DNA from: Thalassiosira profunda
Lineage: Eukaryota > Bacillariophyta > Thalassiosirophyceae > Thalassiosirales > Thalassiosiraceae
Assembly (NCBI GenBank): GCA_036939355.1
Contig: JALLAP010001034.1
Span: forward strand, 1 to 10,972
DNA: 10,972 nucleotides
Direction of reading: 5' to 3'
Shown here: in pieces, positions 1 to 6,686 of the stretch
How the letters are laid out: every line of letters begins with the position of its first letter
Position numbering within the stretch: the stretch's first letter is position 1
The notes under the pieces: generated by a model
Database searches by the model: none
Seen by the model: the letters and a program-made list of their open reading frames with translations, nothing else
Told to the model about the DNA's origin: nothing
Program-made: the position numbers and the translations under genes

Positions 1-2041
1 TATCAAAGGCAAGCTCTCCATCGTCATCCAAACCATCGTCGTCCAAGTCCATCAAAGCTTCCATCAGCGCATCCTTCTGCTTGGGCTCGGGCGACAGGGG
101 AACCTCCAGAGGCTTGGTAGAATTAGGGGCCGCAGCTTTCGGCGAAGAATCCAGCCCAAACTCCTCCCCGATGCTAAAGGCGCTCATCCTATCCTGCTGC
201 GCCTTCGCCTTGGCATTCGCGCCCTTGGCTCCTCCCTCTTTGTCAGACTCGCCACCGGCTTTTTGTTTGGCCGCGAAATCGCGCCGCCGTCCAATGGTCG
301 GGCCGGAAAGCGGCGTGTTCTCGTCCTTCTTCGCGGCGTCCTCCTTCTCTTTGTCGCTCATCTTTTCCAGCTCGGCCTGCCGCTTCATGTTCTCCTCCCT
401 TCGCTTGGCGATGACTTCCCAGAATCGCGAGTCGCGGTGGAGCATCGTGTCGTACGCCGATGCCGACACCGTGGTCGAGGCACCACCGGCCGTTCCCATG
501 GCCCTGCGCTGGGCTGCCTCGTTCGCCGGTTCGTCTTCCTCGCCAGACCCCTCGATGGGTTTCTCTGCTTTCTCGGGTCCATTCATCAGGAGCTTGCTCG
601 CCGTCGCTTCGTCGCAGGGCTCAAAGATCAAGTCCAGAAAGAAGTCATCCGAGAAGCGCTTGTCACCGCACGCTCCGTCCAGTTGAGCTTTGGTCAGCCG
701 CAGCACCTTCGGCGGCACGTACCCCGTGTGAAACGCGCAGCGGAACATCGACACCCGCTGACCGGATTTCGTGAGGTGGCGACATCGCAGCAGAATGTCT
801 CCCTGCACCACCGCCTCTGTCACGAACGAGACGGGACCGTCGGTCGTCGTGCAAAAGGGGAGGTCGTCCTTGCTTTGGGCGTAATTCACCGACGCCGCCG
901 TCGTAAACACGAGGTTGCCCGCCTTGAAGATCTGGAGGTAGGGCGCGCACCCGAAGACCATCTCGCCGGAATCCCCTCCCTCCGCTCCATCGGAGGATGG
1001 GGGCGCCGGCCGCTTCCCAAACTTGGGCGCCTCGCTCATGATGATCCGCTTGAGCATCAGCGGGGGCTGCGACGGCCGCACCCCGTCCAGCATGTTGGCA
1101 AAGTAGCTCGCGTAGCGGACCTGGCTGGGGATCGTCAGGCTCTGCACCGAGATGCGCTTGCAGCGGGCAATGTACTCGAGCGCCGCGTTGACGTCGTGAA
1201 ATCCCGCCTCGCCCGTCCAGCACAAGAACGCGGCCAATACGGTGCTCGTCCGTCCCCGCCCCGTGAGGCAGTGCACCACCGCCACGTTGCGCTCGTCGGC
1301 CTTCAGCCAGCTTTCCATGGCCATGAGCAGCTTCAACATCAGCCCCAATGGCGGGGAGGGGCTCCCCGGGAACTTGTACGCGAGGACCTGATCGTCCAAC
1401 ACCGCCGCGTCGTACTCCACCTCGCTCAAATTCCACACCATGTACCGCCCCCCGTGCCGCTTTTGGAGCAGGTGTCCCACCGCGGCCAGCTTTCGCTCGG
1501 GGGTGATATCCCCGTCCGTCGTGGACTGCATGTACGGATGGCTGAGCGTGACGATGCGATCGGTCACGTAGACGACCTCGGCATCCCTCAGCGCCTCCAC
1601 ATCTAATGGCAAATTGACGTCGCGACGGTAGGGTCCCCCCCGCGCAAAGAGGGAGGGGGCATTGGCCTGGATCCGGGCCTGCTCCTTTTCGATCGTCCTC
1701 TGCGTTTCGTGCACGATGGTCTTGGTCGATTCGACGACGGTGGTGCCCCAGCTCCGGAGCCCGCCCAGGACGGCCTGCTGGTTGTGCGGGTCGGAGACGG
1801 AGGCGGCGAGGTTCGATGCCCAGCGGGGCAGGGGCTGCGGATCTTCGTCCTCACCTCCGGCGGCTGCTGCGGCGGATCCCTCAGTGGATCCCTCGACGGA
1901 TTCTGGCAGCTGCACGACGGTGCCCCCATCCGAGGAGGATGCGCCCTCCTGCTGTTCGTGGGCGCGCTTGGCTGTGGACTGCGCCTGATTGGTAATGGCG
2001 TCGCCCAGACCGGCGAGGCGGTCGCCGAGGGTGCCCCACAT
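1..2041 (-). CDS. PTEN/auxilin-like phosphatase-C2 protein (3' end beyond left edge)
   Basis: One uninterrupted frame of 680 codons runs from the ATG at 2041 off the left edge with no intron. No earlier in-frame ATG precedes it back to an in-frame stop near 2181. Order: residues 1-133 linker with an amphipathic start (MWGTLGDRLAGLGDAI); about 165-315 a PTEN-type phosphatase domain with the P-loop HCLTGRGRTS (Cys258, Arg264) and the downstream TIPSQVRY element; about 325-478 a PTEN-type C2 domain; 479-680 a charged, probably disordered tail with a clathrin-box-like LMDLD at 663-667. PTEN dephosphorylates PIP3, while auxilin and GAK use a related inactive module to bind lipids in clathrin uncoating. 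Here Cys and Arg of CX5R are kept, but the PTEN P-loop lysines are Leu and Arg, and the segment that holds the general-acid Asp reads FPGSPSPP without Asp. The run YVTDRIVTLSHP and the C2 start look more auxilin- than PTEN-like to me. A J-domain could lie beyond the edge. Family call firm, activity uncertain. Confidence 0.87.
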   Translation of the reverse strand, partial: MWGTLGDRLAGLGDAITNQAQSTAKRAHEQQEGASSSDGGTVVQLPESVEGSTEGSAAAAAGGEDEDPQPLPRWASNLAASVSDPHNQQAVLGGLRSWGTTVVESTKTIVHETQRTIEKEQARIQANAPSLFARGGPYRRDVNLPLDVEALRDAEVVYVTDRIVTLSHPYMQSTTDGDITPERKLAAVGHLLQKRHGGRYMVWNLSEVEYDAAVLDDQVLAYKFPGSPSPPLGLMLKLLMAMESWLKADERNVAVVHCLTGRGRTSTVLAAFLCWTGEAGFHDVNAALEYIARCKRISVQSLTIPSQVRYASYFANMLDGVRPSQPPLMLKRIIMSEAPKFGKRPAPPSSDGAEGGDSGEMVFGCAPYLQIFKAGNLVFTTAASVNYAQSKDDLPFCTTTDGPVSFVTEAVVQGDILLRCRHLTKSGQRVSMFRCAFHTGYVPPKVLRLTKAQLDGACGDKRFSDDFFLDLIFEPCDEATASKLLMNGPEKAEKPIEGSGEEDEPANEAAQRRAMGTAGGASTTVSASAYDTMLHRDSRFWEVIAKRREENMKRQAELEKMSDKEKEDAAKKDENTPLSGPTIGRRRDFAAKQKAGGESDKEGGAKGANAKAKAQQDRMSAFSIGEEFGLDSSPKAAAPNSTKPLEVPLSPEPKQKDALMEALMDLDDDGLDDDGELAFD

Positions 2042-2298
2042 GGCCGATCTATCGATTGGGTGCAGCGGAGGGAGCTACAAGGGTGCAGAGGAGGGGCGCT
2101 GGGGCGGGCGCCGCCGCGGGACGGAAACGGAACGGAAATCTTTGTTGCAAAAAAATGAGATGAACCTTGCCTCTTTATTTTAGGGTTAGGGTTAGGGTTA
2201 GGGTCAGGTCAGGGTTAGGGTTACAAAGGTGCATGCACTGTCACACCGGCCGCCCGCCGCCGACCGACACCATCCAAGCTCCAAACAAAGCAGCAACG
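2042..2298. promoter_or_regulatory. Shared divergent promoter region between phosphatase-C2 and DUF1997 genes
   Basis: These 257 bp separate two start codons that face away from each other, so they must hold both 5' UTRs and both promoters. Visible contents are a TTGCAA palindrome followed by an A-run (2145-2155), a telomere-like array (2179-2223), and the 10-bp palindrome GTGCATGCAC (2229-2238) 60 bp before the DUF1997 ATG. I see no TATA box at a usual distance. The function is inferred from position only. Confidence 0.6.
2179..2223 (+). repeat. Interstitial telomere-like array (TTAGGG)n
   Basis: About six units of TTAGGG on the plus strand, written here as four good units, a degenerate stretch (TCAGGTCAGGG), then one more unit. 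It is too short to be a chromosome end and is flanked by intact genes, so it is interstitial. It lies 75 to 140 bp upstream of both flanking starts, where telo-box-like elements could bind a Myb/TRF-type factor. That role is inferred. Confidence 0.9.
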
Positions 2299-3144
2299 AT
2301 GAGGGTGTCGGCATCCCTCGGCTCCTTTGTCGCGGCGCTCCTCCTCCTAGCCGGCGTCATACTGCCCGCCTCGTCCGGTTTTGCAGCGGTGCCAACCGCG
2401 CGCATAAAAGATACCAAGGTGGCAGTCGACGGAATCGCCACCTCCTCAGTCGCCCCGCCCCCGCACGCACTGTCCCGAAACGTCACGCTCTCCAATTACA
2501 TGCGCCTGCCCTGCGAGCAGTATGTATTAATTCCGATGCCGCTGGGGTCCAGCCTCGCCGTCAGGAGCGACGATGGCGAGGGTTCATGCACACAACAAAC
2601 CCACACATCACTGCATGGCGGCACCGAGTTTGAGCTGGTTGTCCCAACAATAACGTTCTTCAAACTGTCGCTGCAGCCGGTGGTGTACGCCTCGGTCCGG
2701 CCGCAGAGCGATCGGGTGGTGATATCCTCAAACAAGTGCATACTTCGGGGCTCGAAATTCATCGAAACGTCGCAACTCAACGATCGCTTCGACTTCTCGG
2801 TCACTACAACGTTGACGTGGGAGGATGCACTGCAAAGCATAAATCGAGGTGGTGATAACGAAAAATTGCAACCGGAGGAATGCACGGGATGCTCCATTAA
2901 GGCCGACACGAGCATCGATGTAAACGTGGACGTGCCGCCGCCGTTCAGCCGCATCCCAAAACGAATCCTCGAAAGGACCGGCAACGCCGCGATGCGATTG
3001 AGTTTGCGGTACATCCAGGCCAATTTTGTCAGCAATTTGGCTGCGGACTATGTCAAGTGGGCAACAGATAATGCATACAGAGAATACAGGGCGTCTCTTT
3101 CGGAAGGGGTTGGAGTGGAGGAAGAGGTCATGGTGGAGCTGTGA
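2299..3144 (+). CDS. DUF1997-like protein with plastid-type bipartite presequence
   Basis: An intronless 281-residue protein. Residues 1-26 form a signal peptide (basic start, then FVAALLLLAGVILPA). They are followed by SSGFAAVP with Phe28 at the expected cleavage point, which resembles the ASAFAP motif of secondary red plastids, and then by a Ser/Ala/basic transit-like stretch. The mature part starts near residue 58 with YMRLP (67-71) and the EQYV-PMP run. It goes on with a beta-rich middle (ISSNKCILRGSKF) and ends with IDVNVDVPPPF, a PKRILE-TGNA segment and a helix ending ADYVKWATD-YR. That succession fits DUF1997, a family of cyanobacteria and plastids with no established function; I name it from memory of the family pattern. 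An in-frame ATG at 2233 would add 22 residues, but the ATG at 2299 puts the hydrophobic signal right at the N-terminus. The gene faces the F-box gene with 85 bp between stops. Confidence 0.82.
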   Translation: MRVSASLGSFVAALLLLAGVILPASSGFAAVPTARIKDTKVAVDGIATSSVAPPPHALSRNVTLSNYMRLPCEQYVLIPMPLGSSLAVRSDDGEGSCTQQTHTSLHGGTEFELVVPTITFFKLSLQPVVYASVRPQSDRVVISSNKCILRGSKFIETSQLNDRFDFSVTTTLTWEDALQSINRGGDNEKLQPEECTGCSIKADTSIDVNVDVPPPFSRIPKRILERTGNAAMRLSLRYIQANFVSNLAADYVKWATDNAYREYRASLSEGVGVEEEVMVEL

Positions 3145-3229
3145 TGTGGAATTGGACCAACAAATAATGGTGCAATCTGGTTCCTGCAATTGCTCAATGC
3201 GCCTTCTTACTAATCTTAATGTAACCTGC

Positions 3230-4414
3230 TTACATTGGCACCAACCGGGAGCGATCCGTCAAGGACAGGCATCCGCCAGGAAGGATGGAAAAGTATTGCC
3301 AAATTTCCTCTTCCGATACGAAGCAAGCAATGGCCCGATCGTTGTTGATCACGCAAGCCTTGCCGTTCGATTTCTCGGCGCATGGCCATCCGTCCGCAAC
3401 GATGGGCAACCGGAGCGAGGCCAAGGACGACAGGACGTCCGTCTCGAACACGAGGCCTTCCGGGCACGAGATGTGCACTGAGAGGATGACGACTTCAAAA
3501 GGCCGCAGAATAATGTCTCTCTCGGAAGCTTTTGCGTTCCATTCCTCCGCATCGAGGTCGCTTTGGTACTGAGCGGCGGCATCGTCGCTGAATCTGCGTC
3601 GCAGCAGGATCTTCGGCGCCCATGGTCCAACCTCAATCATGTGAAACGTCGGATCGTAGTCCGCACCCCACTTGTCCCACCCCCAGGAAGAGAAATACTC
3701 CTCCTCTTCCAAGGATGCGATGCGAAGGGCCGTGATGTCGGGTATCACGATCCGGCCGAAGCCGCTCTTTGTGTTTTGCAAACACAACTTCAGCTCGATG
3801 TACCTCCGATCATGACGGTATGGCAGGTTTGCCGGCTCTCGGACCACAACCACCTCGTGGTGATTCCTCCGGCGCCTCCTCCGCCCTTCCACCGTCTTGG
3901 TGCGGCAGTTCTGCGTGTGCGTGACCAGGCACCACATCCCGAAGTAGTCCGCCACGCTGCGCTTTTCGCCCTTTCTACCACGCAGGTGGGGCGAGGCGAA
4001 GACTGCACCGCCGCCCGACACGTGGCTGCCACTGGTGATGCTCGTTTCTGGAATGCGCATGATGTTGGAGAGCGCGCGGTAGGCATCCCTCCACGTCGCG
4101 CCGCCGTAGCTGGTGCTGCGCCGCTTCCGATCGCTCGATCGCTTGCCGTCCGACGAGAGGGAGGAGGAGGACCCGCGCTTCACCAGGACGGGGACGGCGT
4201 CCCCTTGATTGGGCCGCCTTCGTGCCATCCTGTGGTTGCAGCCGATGCCAAACCGACCCTGAACGAGCGCATACCAAGTGACGTCGTCGCCCGCGAGGGC
4301 GGCAACGTTCTCGTGCTCGGCCCGGCGCGTCGCGGAGAGGGCCGCCAGGGACGGGACGTCCGCATAACTGAGGAGGTGGCGGAGGACCTCGTGCGGCAGC
4401 GAATCGAAGCCCAT
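3230..4414 (-). CDS. F-box protein, C-terminal part unrecognised
   Basis: An intronless 394-residue frame. Residues 5-45 carry an F-box (LPHEVLRHLLSYADVPSLAAL, then a conserved-looking DDVTWYALVQGRFG). The F-box normally docks on SKP1 in an SCF ubiquitin ligase. A second WRDAYRAL segment near residue 108 is like the F-box-adjacent tryptophan motif of other F-box proteins. The remaining 280 residues show no leucine-rich, WD40 or kelch repeats. They contain a run RRRRRRNHHE around residue 190 that could be a nuclear localisation signal, and a folded-looking C-terminal half with many Trp and beta-type stretches (EEEEYFSSWGWDKWG). The start is well fixed: a stop lies in frame at 4439-4441, eight codons upstream. 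The target substrate cannot be deduced. F-box call good; the rest is unknown. Confidence 0.83.
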   Translation of the reverse strand: MGFDSLPHEVLRHLLSYADVPSLAALSATRRAEHENVAALAGDDVTWYALVQGRFGIGCNHRMARRRPNQGDAVPVLVKRGSSSSLSSDGKRSSDRKRRSTSYGGATWRDAYRALSNIMRIPETSITSGSHVSGGGAVFASPHLRGRKGEKRSVADYFGMWCLVTHTQNCRTKTVEGRRRRRRNHHEVVVVREPANLPYRHDRRYIELKLCLQNTKSGFGRIVIPDITALRIASLEEEEYFSSWGWDKWGADYDPTFHMIEVGPWAPKILLRRRFSDDAAAQYQSDLDAEEWNAKASERDIILRPFEVVILSVHISCPEGLVFETDVLSSLASLRLPIVADGWPCAEKSNGKACVINNDRAIACFVSEEEIWQYFSILPGGCLSLTDRSRLVPM

Positions 4415-4943
4415 GCCGACGCCGCCGCCAACTCAGCCCTAGACGAGCGAAGCCCAAACAATGCAATACCAACGCCGCGGCGGAATGGAGGCGGCCATGT
4501 CGGAGAGGAGCCCGAATTCGGAGGCGGGAGCTGGATGGTGGACGAAGGACGTGCTTCCTCTCATCGTCCGTCGGTGCATCGGTCCGTCAGTTTCTCCAAG
4601 TTCTGAACTGCCGACGCGACGCGCGACGTGGTGGGCTGATCTCACTTCCTCCTCGCCACCTACCAAAGCACGAGCGCCACGACGCCGCCGGCCCATCCCG
4701 CCCACCGCCGCGCCCCTGAACAACTGCCGGGGATCTTCCGCCGACGGCTGCGATCGACACGGCGCGCTGAGCTGGGACCCCATCATTCGGGCACATTTTG
4801 CTTTCGATTGCAATTCCTCGGCCGCTCAACGCTCTCGTGACACCTGCATGCACCGAGCACACAAATTTGATACGATTTATGCAATACAGCTCAATCCCGA
4901 GAAGGTGGCGCCCAAGTAAAAGAGCACCAACGGAAAATTTGCA
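4415..4943. promoter_or_regulatory. 529-bp divergent spacer between F-box and DUF1838-like genes
   Basis: Both flanking genes read away from this stretch. Short frames exist on both strands, but none resembles a protein I know, and I find no RNA gene. The left 350 bp are GC-rich and the right 150 bp become AT-rich toward the DUF1838-like start. The spacer contains TTGCAA at 4808-4813, TGCATGCAC at 4845-4853, an AT-rich patch around 4862-4885, an in-frame stop TAA at 4917 that fixes the next gene's start, and TTGCAA again at 4939-4944 overlapping the start codon. It probably holds two 5' UTRs and two promoters. Confidence 0.5.
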
Positions 4944-5891
4944 ATGTGGACACGATCAATGGCGCTCGGCCCGCTGCTGCTGCTGGCCAGCGGCGGCACT
5001 GGTTTCCGAGGCGCAGCCGCATTCACGCCCTCCACAGCGGTGCACGACGCCCACACAAAGCCCACGGCCCAGGCCTACACCAACGGCGAGTCGCCCCTCG
5101 CCAATCACTCGTGGGACCACCCGCACCAGCCAAACGCGCCAGCGATCGACCCCTTCGAAGCGTGGGGAAAGATGCGTCTCGGTATGGGCGACGGTCCGGG
5201 ATCCAATCCCGAGGGCTGCTTTTGGGTGGGAGGGGGATCGCTGTACGAGGCCTACTCGGGAAAGCAGTTGGCAATCTTCGAGGGATTCGACATAGGGAAA
5301 GGGGTGCGATTGGGCGACAACCACATCCGTCAACTGTCGCGGAAAATATTCTGGTTCCGCGATCCTCTCACCGGAGAGATCATGAAAGAATTCGAGGGCA
5401 AGCCCGTCAAGCCGATACAATACGATTCGCAGATGATCGACTACCACAGGGGCGACGACGGCTCCATCACGTACTCCGTCGAAGCGAGCCTGCGGCTTCT
5501 GAAGGACCAGCTGCCCAACCTGAAAATTACCTCGCAGATGGCCGGCCCGCATTGCATGATGATAAATATCCCAGTCTTCCTCGACATTCCCATTGCGGAG
5601 GAGAGAGGAGGCGGGCGGTACCAAGCCTGGGAATTCTACGATTACAACTTCGACCCGACGTTTCCTGCAGATAGACCTCCAACCGCGGTGTGGTGTCGGC
5701 AGGGGAGTGTTCCGCCGTTCAACACGGATTCCAAGGCCGTGTTGCGGTTTACGGGATACCGAGTGGACAGTTTCGACGAGCTGCCGCAAAGGATGAGAGA
5801 GGAGGTGGAGCGAGCGTACCCCCATTTCAAGACGCCGCCGCGAGACGAGAGGGAGGTTGAGGACATACAAAGCCTTCGGGGCAGTGTCTAA
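4944..5891 (+). CDS. DUF1838-like protein with plastid-type bipartite presequence
   Basis: An intronless 315-residue protein. The N-terminus reads as a signal peptide (MWTRSMALGPLLLLASGGTG) followed by GAAAFTPS with Phe27 after a small residue, again an ASAFAP-like plastid motif, then a His/Ala/Pro/Thr-rich transit-like stretch to about residue 65. The core begins at 69 with DPFEAWGKMRLGMGDG. It continues with a tryptophan/glycine strand (CFWVGGGSLYEAYSG), an F-EGFDIGKGVRLGDN segment and the stretch FWFRDPLTGEIMKEFEGKPV. This run of elements recalls DUF1838, a family of unknown function best known from bacteria; the assignment is from memory and moderate. The start is supported by an in-frame stop at 4917; Met6 is an alternative. 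No catalytic motif is recognisable. It converges on the UPF0060-like gene with a 151-bp gap. Confidence 0.75.
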   Translation: MWTRSMALGPLLLLASGGTGFRGAAAFTPSTAVHDAHTKPTAQAYTNGESPLANHSWDHPHQPNAPAIDPFEAWGKMRLGMGDGPGSNPEGCFWVGGGSLYEAYSGKQLAIFEGFDIGKGVRLGDNHIRQLSRKIFWFRDPLTGEIMKEFEGKPVKPIQYDSQMIDYHRGDDGSITYSVEASLRLLKDQLPNLKITSQMAGPHCMMINIPVFLDIPIAEERGGGRYQAWEFYDYNFDPTFPADRPPTAVWCRQGSVPPFNTDSKAVLRFTGYRVDSFDELPQRMREEVERAYPHFKTPPRDEREVEDIQSLRGSV

Positions 5892-6042
5892 TCATTTGCA
5901 AAGGAAGGAATCTGAAGGAATGTACTTATAGTTGCAAATAATGTTCACAGATTGTCAGAGTTGCAGGCAGTTTTAGTCGATGCACCTGTCGTTTGGGACG
6001 ATCGTTGCGGTCATTTTTCTTGATATGTGACCGTTGCAAACC
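5892..6042. other. Convergent 3' spacer with three TTGCAA copies
   Basis: This 151-bp AT-richer spacer holds the 3' ends of two convergent genes. It contains TTTGCAAA (5895-5902, a perfect 8-bp palindrome four bases after the stop) and TTGCAA at 5932 and 6034. No strong hairpin or standard poly(A) signal is visible within it. Confidence 0.5.
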
Positions 6043-6486
6043 TCATCTACCCGGCCAGAAGAGAATCAATAAAACGCCCACCAACGAAATTGTACCACCG
6101 ATAACATCCCCGAGATCTGGCTTGGCCGCTGCGCCTTCCAACGCCCACGCAATGAGGAAGCTCATGACAATGAAGAAGCCTCCGTAGACTGCGTAAATTC
6201 GACCAAATCCATCCGCCGCTCCTGAGGGCTGGAGGCACGGTATGAAACCATATGCAGCCAATACGAGCGCGCCCAGCAGCGCCCACCACCAAGGTTTTTT
6301 CGTAATGTTGCCCTCGGCATCCCTCAATCCTTTCACCGCTGCCCAGACGAGCCATCCGCCCATTATCTCCGCAACTCCGGCGAGGACGAATATGGCGATG
6401 GATTGCAATATCGTGACCACCGTCCACTGAAAGGTATCCTTCCCATCGTCCATGACGGACGACTCGACGTCACTTGTTGTGCTCAT
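6043..6486 (-). CDS. UPF0060 (YnfA-like) four-helix membrane protein
   Basis: A 147-residue protein with four hydrophobic segments, at about 22-50, 66-86, 95-118 and 126-145. The pattern is that of UPF0060/YnfA, small inner-membrane proteins related to the EmrE-type drug/metabolite transporter group. It has an AEIMGGWLVWAAVKGLRDAEG element in and after helix 1, a PWWWALLGALVLAAYGF helix, the signature GRIYAVYGGFFIVMS in helix 3 and the end ISLVGVLLILFWP. YnfA is usually near 108 residues. The extra length here is mostly an acidic, Ser/Thr-rich N-terminal tail of about 20 residues (MSTTSDVESSVMDDGKDTFQ), which is not a plastid or signal presequence. The membrane is therefore unknown, and transport is inferred from the family only. 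It shares its upstream region with the GIY-YIG/methyltransferase gene. Family call confident. Confidence 0.88.
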   Translation of the reverse strand: MSTTSDVESSVMDDGKDTFQWTVVTILQSIAIFVLAGVAEIMGGWLVWAAVKGLRDAEGNITKKPWWWALLGALVLAAYGFIPCLQPSGAADGFGRIYAVYGGFFIVMSFLIAWALEGAAAKPDLGDVIGGTISLVGVLLILFWPGR

Positions 6487-6686
6487 TTCCGACGCTTTGT
6501 TTGTTATGCCATCTCATCTCGTGCACGAGACTCGCTCCCTCTTTCACACCGCGTAGCGTTCCGTTTCGAAGCAGATAAACGTGCTAGCGATGATGTTCAA
6601 TTCAATTCAATGCTGGCACGCTGCTTGGGGCCGCTCCCGTTGTGTCGGAAGAGCCACCGCCCCCGACAGTGCCTGTCTGGGGCCCA
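6487..6686. promoter_or_regulatory. Divergent promoter region, UPF0060-like / nuclease-methyltransferase
   Basis: This is the minimum spacer between two genes that read apart. If the plus-strand gene really starts at 7053, the non-coding stretch would reach about 560 bp. The right part has a short AATTC tandem (6600-6608) and a repeated CTGTC/GACAG pattern around 6664-6724 that could fold weakly. No TTGCAA motif and no telomere-like unit is seen here, unlike most other spacers. Confidence 0.45.

Noticed and set aside
663..1436. 257-codon open frame on the minus strand
   Set aside because: It is a shifted frame of the phosphatase-C2 gene; the real frame continues without a break through the same bases and contains HCLTGRGRTS.
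263..1606. 447-codon open frame on the plus strand
   Set aside because: It lies exactly opposite the phosphatase-C2 gene, its translation is rich in Arg/His/Pro/Leu with no family resemblance, and long antisense frames are common in GC-rich coding DNA.
3563..4606. 347-codon open frame on the plus strand
   Set aside because: Antisense shadow of the F-box gene with low-complexity composition and no motifs.
4439..4919. Frames of 124 codons (minus) and 152 codons (plus) in the divergent spacer
   Set aside because: They overlap each other on opposite strands and look like Arg/Ser/Pro-rich random translation. The minus frame ends in the stop just upstream of the F-box start.
4956..5870. 304-codon open frame on the minus strand
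   Set aside because: Mirror of the DUF1838-like gene; no recognisable domain and no plausible start context.
6068..6073. AATAAA on the plus strand as poly(A) signal of the DUF1838-like gene
   Set aside because: It is about 177 bp after the stop and lies inside the opposing coding region. No other gene in the window shows AATAAA at a usual distance, so it is not reliable.
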